A stretch of 64,000 nucleotides of DNA from an uncultured Aquimarina sp. Its GTDB lineage: Bacteria > Bacteroidota > Bacteroidia > Flavobacteriales > Flavobacteriaceae. Below are positions 63,447-64,000 of this stretch, piece after piece. Below the pieces are notes generated by a model. That model was not told the origin of the DNA, did no database searches, and was given only the letters and a program-made list of their open reading frames with translations. The stretch is from NCBI GenBank assembly GCA_947500505.1, contig CANMSL010000010.1, positions 62,001-126,000 on the forward strand, in the 5' to 3' direction. The position numbers and the translations under genes are program-made. Position 1 is the stretch's first letter; each line of letters begins with the position of its first letter.

Positions 63447-64000
63447 ATGAAAAAGAATAATGTCATATTTGTCGGAACCCTAATCATTTTATCATTGATA
63501 GGTTGTAATCCTTCGTCAGAAGAAGTAAAGAAGACATCCAAGGAAACTTTTACTAGTAATGAAGGCTTAAATGAGAAGATAGAATCAAAAATAGATTCAC
63601 TTCTTGCAATCATGACTTTAGAAGAAAAGATTGGGCAAATGAATCAGTATAACGGTTTTTGGGATTTAACAGGTCCCCAACCTAAGGAAGGTGCAGCCGC
63701 CAAAAAATATGAACATTTACGAAAAGGTTGGGTGGGATCCATGCTTAATGTAAGAGGAGTAAAGGATGTTAGAGCTGTTCAGAAAATAGCAGTAGAAGAA
63801 TCAAGATTAGGAATTCCATTAATCATTGGTTTTGATGTAATTCATGGATATAAAACAATGAGTCCAATCCCATTGGCAGAGTCAGCAAGTTGGGATATGG
63901 ATGCTATCAAAAAATCAGCAGAGGTAGCAGCTCTGGAAGCATCTGCTGCCGGGATCAATTGGACTTTCGCACCAATGATCGATATATCCCGAGATGCCAG
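63447..64000 (+). CDS. Glycoside hydrolase family 3 beta-glucosidase (BglX-like), N-terminal part
   Basis: The frame starts at the ATG at 63447 and runs off the right edge (185 codons). It has a lipoprotein signal (lipobox LIGC, Cys19), then SKIDSLLAIMTLEEKIGQMNQY, VGSMLNVRGVK, SRLGIPLIIGFDVIHGYKT and EASAAGINWTFAPMIDISRDA. These are the GH3 barrel signatures of BglX-type enzymes. It should be a periplasmic or surface enzyme releasing glucose from beta-glucosides. It follows the SSS transporter gene. Confidence 0.93.
   Translation, partial: MKKNNVIFVGTLIILSLIGCNPSSEEVKKTSKETFTSNEGLNEKIESKIDSLLAIMTLEEKIGQMNQYNGFWDLTGPQPKEGAAAKKYEHLRKGWVGSMLNVRGVKDVRAVQKIAVEESRLGIPLIIGFDVIHGYKTMSPIPLAESASWDMDAIKKSAEVAALEASAAGINWTFAPMIDISRDA

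Noticed and set aside
1..64000. CRISPR array, insertion sequence, integrase or phage genes
   Set aside because: No regularly spaced short repeats, transposase or integrase motifs were seen; the only long repeat is the vgrG pair.

Overview
The window comes from an AT-rich member of the Bacteroidetes, most likely a marine Flavobacteriaceae (Aquimarina or a relative, low certainty at genus level). The grounds are the subtype-iii type VI secretion genes (TssN, TssO, DUF4280 spikes), promoters of the TTTG / TAnnTTTG type, few Shine-Dalgarno sites, BshB1, CcsBA and the general protein content.

Region 1 (1-19.1 kb, all minus strand) is a T6SS cargo region made of two tandem VgrG modules. Reading along the minus strand: two different hcp genes; vgrG copy 2; a 298-aa putative loader; a DUF4280 PAAR-like spike; a 766-aa candidate effector; three paralogous lipoproteins, the middle one broken; a 257-aa protein; vgrG copy 1; a DUF2235 lipase with a DUF2931 lipoprotein; a 295-aa putative loader; a second DUF4280 spike; a metzincin-type protease candidate effector; and a secreted partner followed by a stop-interrupted paralogue. 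The two vgrG genes are almost identical over about 1.4 kb and differ only in the C-terminal tail.

Region 2 (19.3-27.0 kb) holds T6SS structural genes: tssN, tssG and an NlpC/P60 lipoprotein on minus, then divergently tssE, tssF, a PKD protein, tssK and tssO on plus. The sheath (tssB/tssC), the ClpV ATPase and tssQ/tssR are not in the window.

Region 3 (27.1-36.4 kb): an M61 peptidase, then a photobiology cluster of folE, a flavin-reductase-like gene, a small membrane protein, DUF2256, cryptochrome-DASH, an Fe-S photolyase, a third photolyase, a TIGR03643 protein and a DUF2452 protein. A 45-bp element with the same spacing lies in front of both sub-operons and is a candidate light-responsive operator.

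Region 4 (36.5-64 kb) is mostly housekeeping: tRNA-Ser and tRNA-His, M28 peptidase, bacillithiol deacetylase with a trans-sulfuration enzyme, a TPR hybrid histidine kinase, a peroxide-defence cluster (Prx, thioredoxin, DUF6952, Tpx), DgkA, FtsK, LolA, LptF/G permease, a RibBA whose second domain has lost its zinc ligands, a DegT aminotransferase, a nitroreductase, a thioesterase, NhaC, a CPBP protein, RdgB, a KdsC-like phosphatase, a DUF2520 protein, CcsBA, an SSS symporter and the start of a GH3 beta-glucosidase. A 700-bp gap at 55.0-55.75 kb carries a promoter plus terminator that look like a short non-coding RNA gene.
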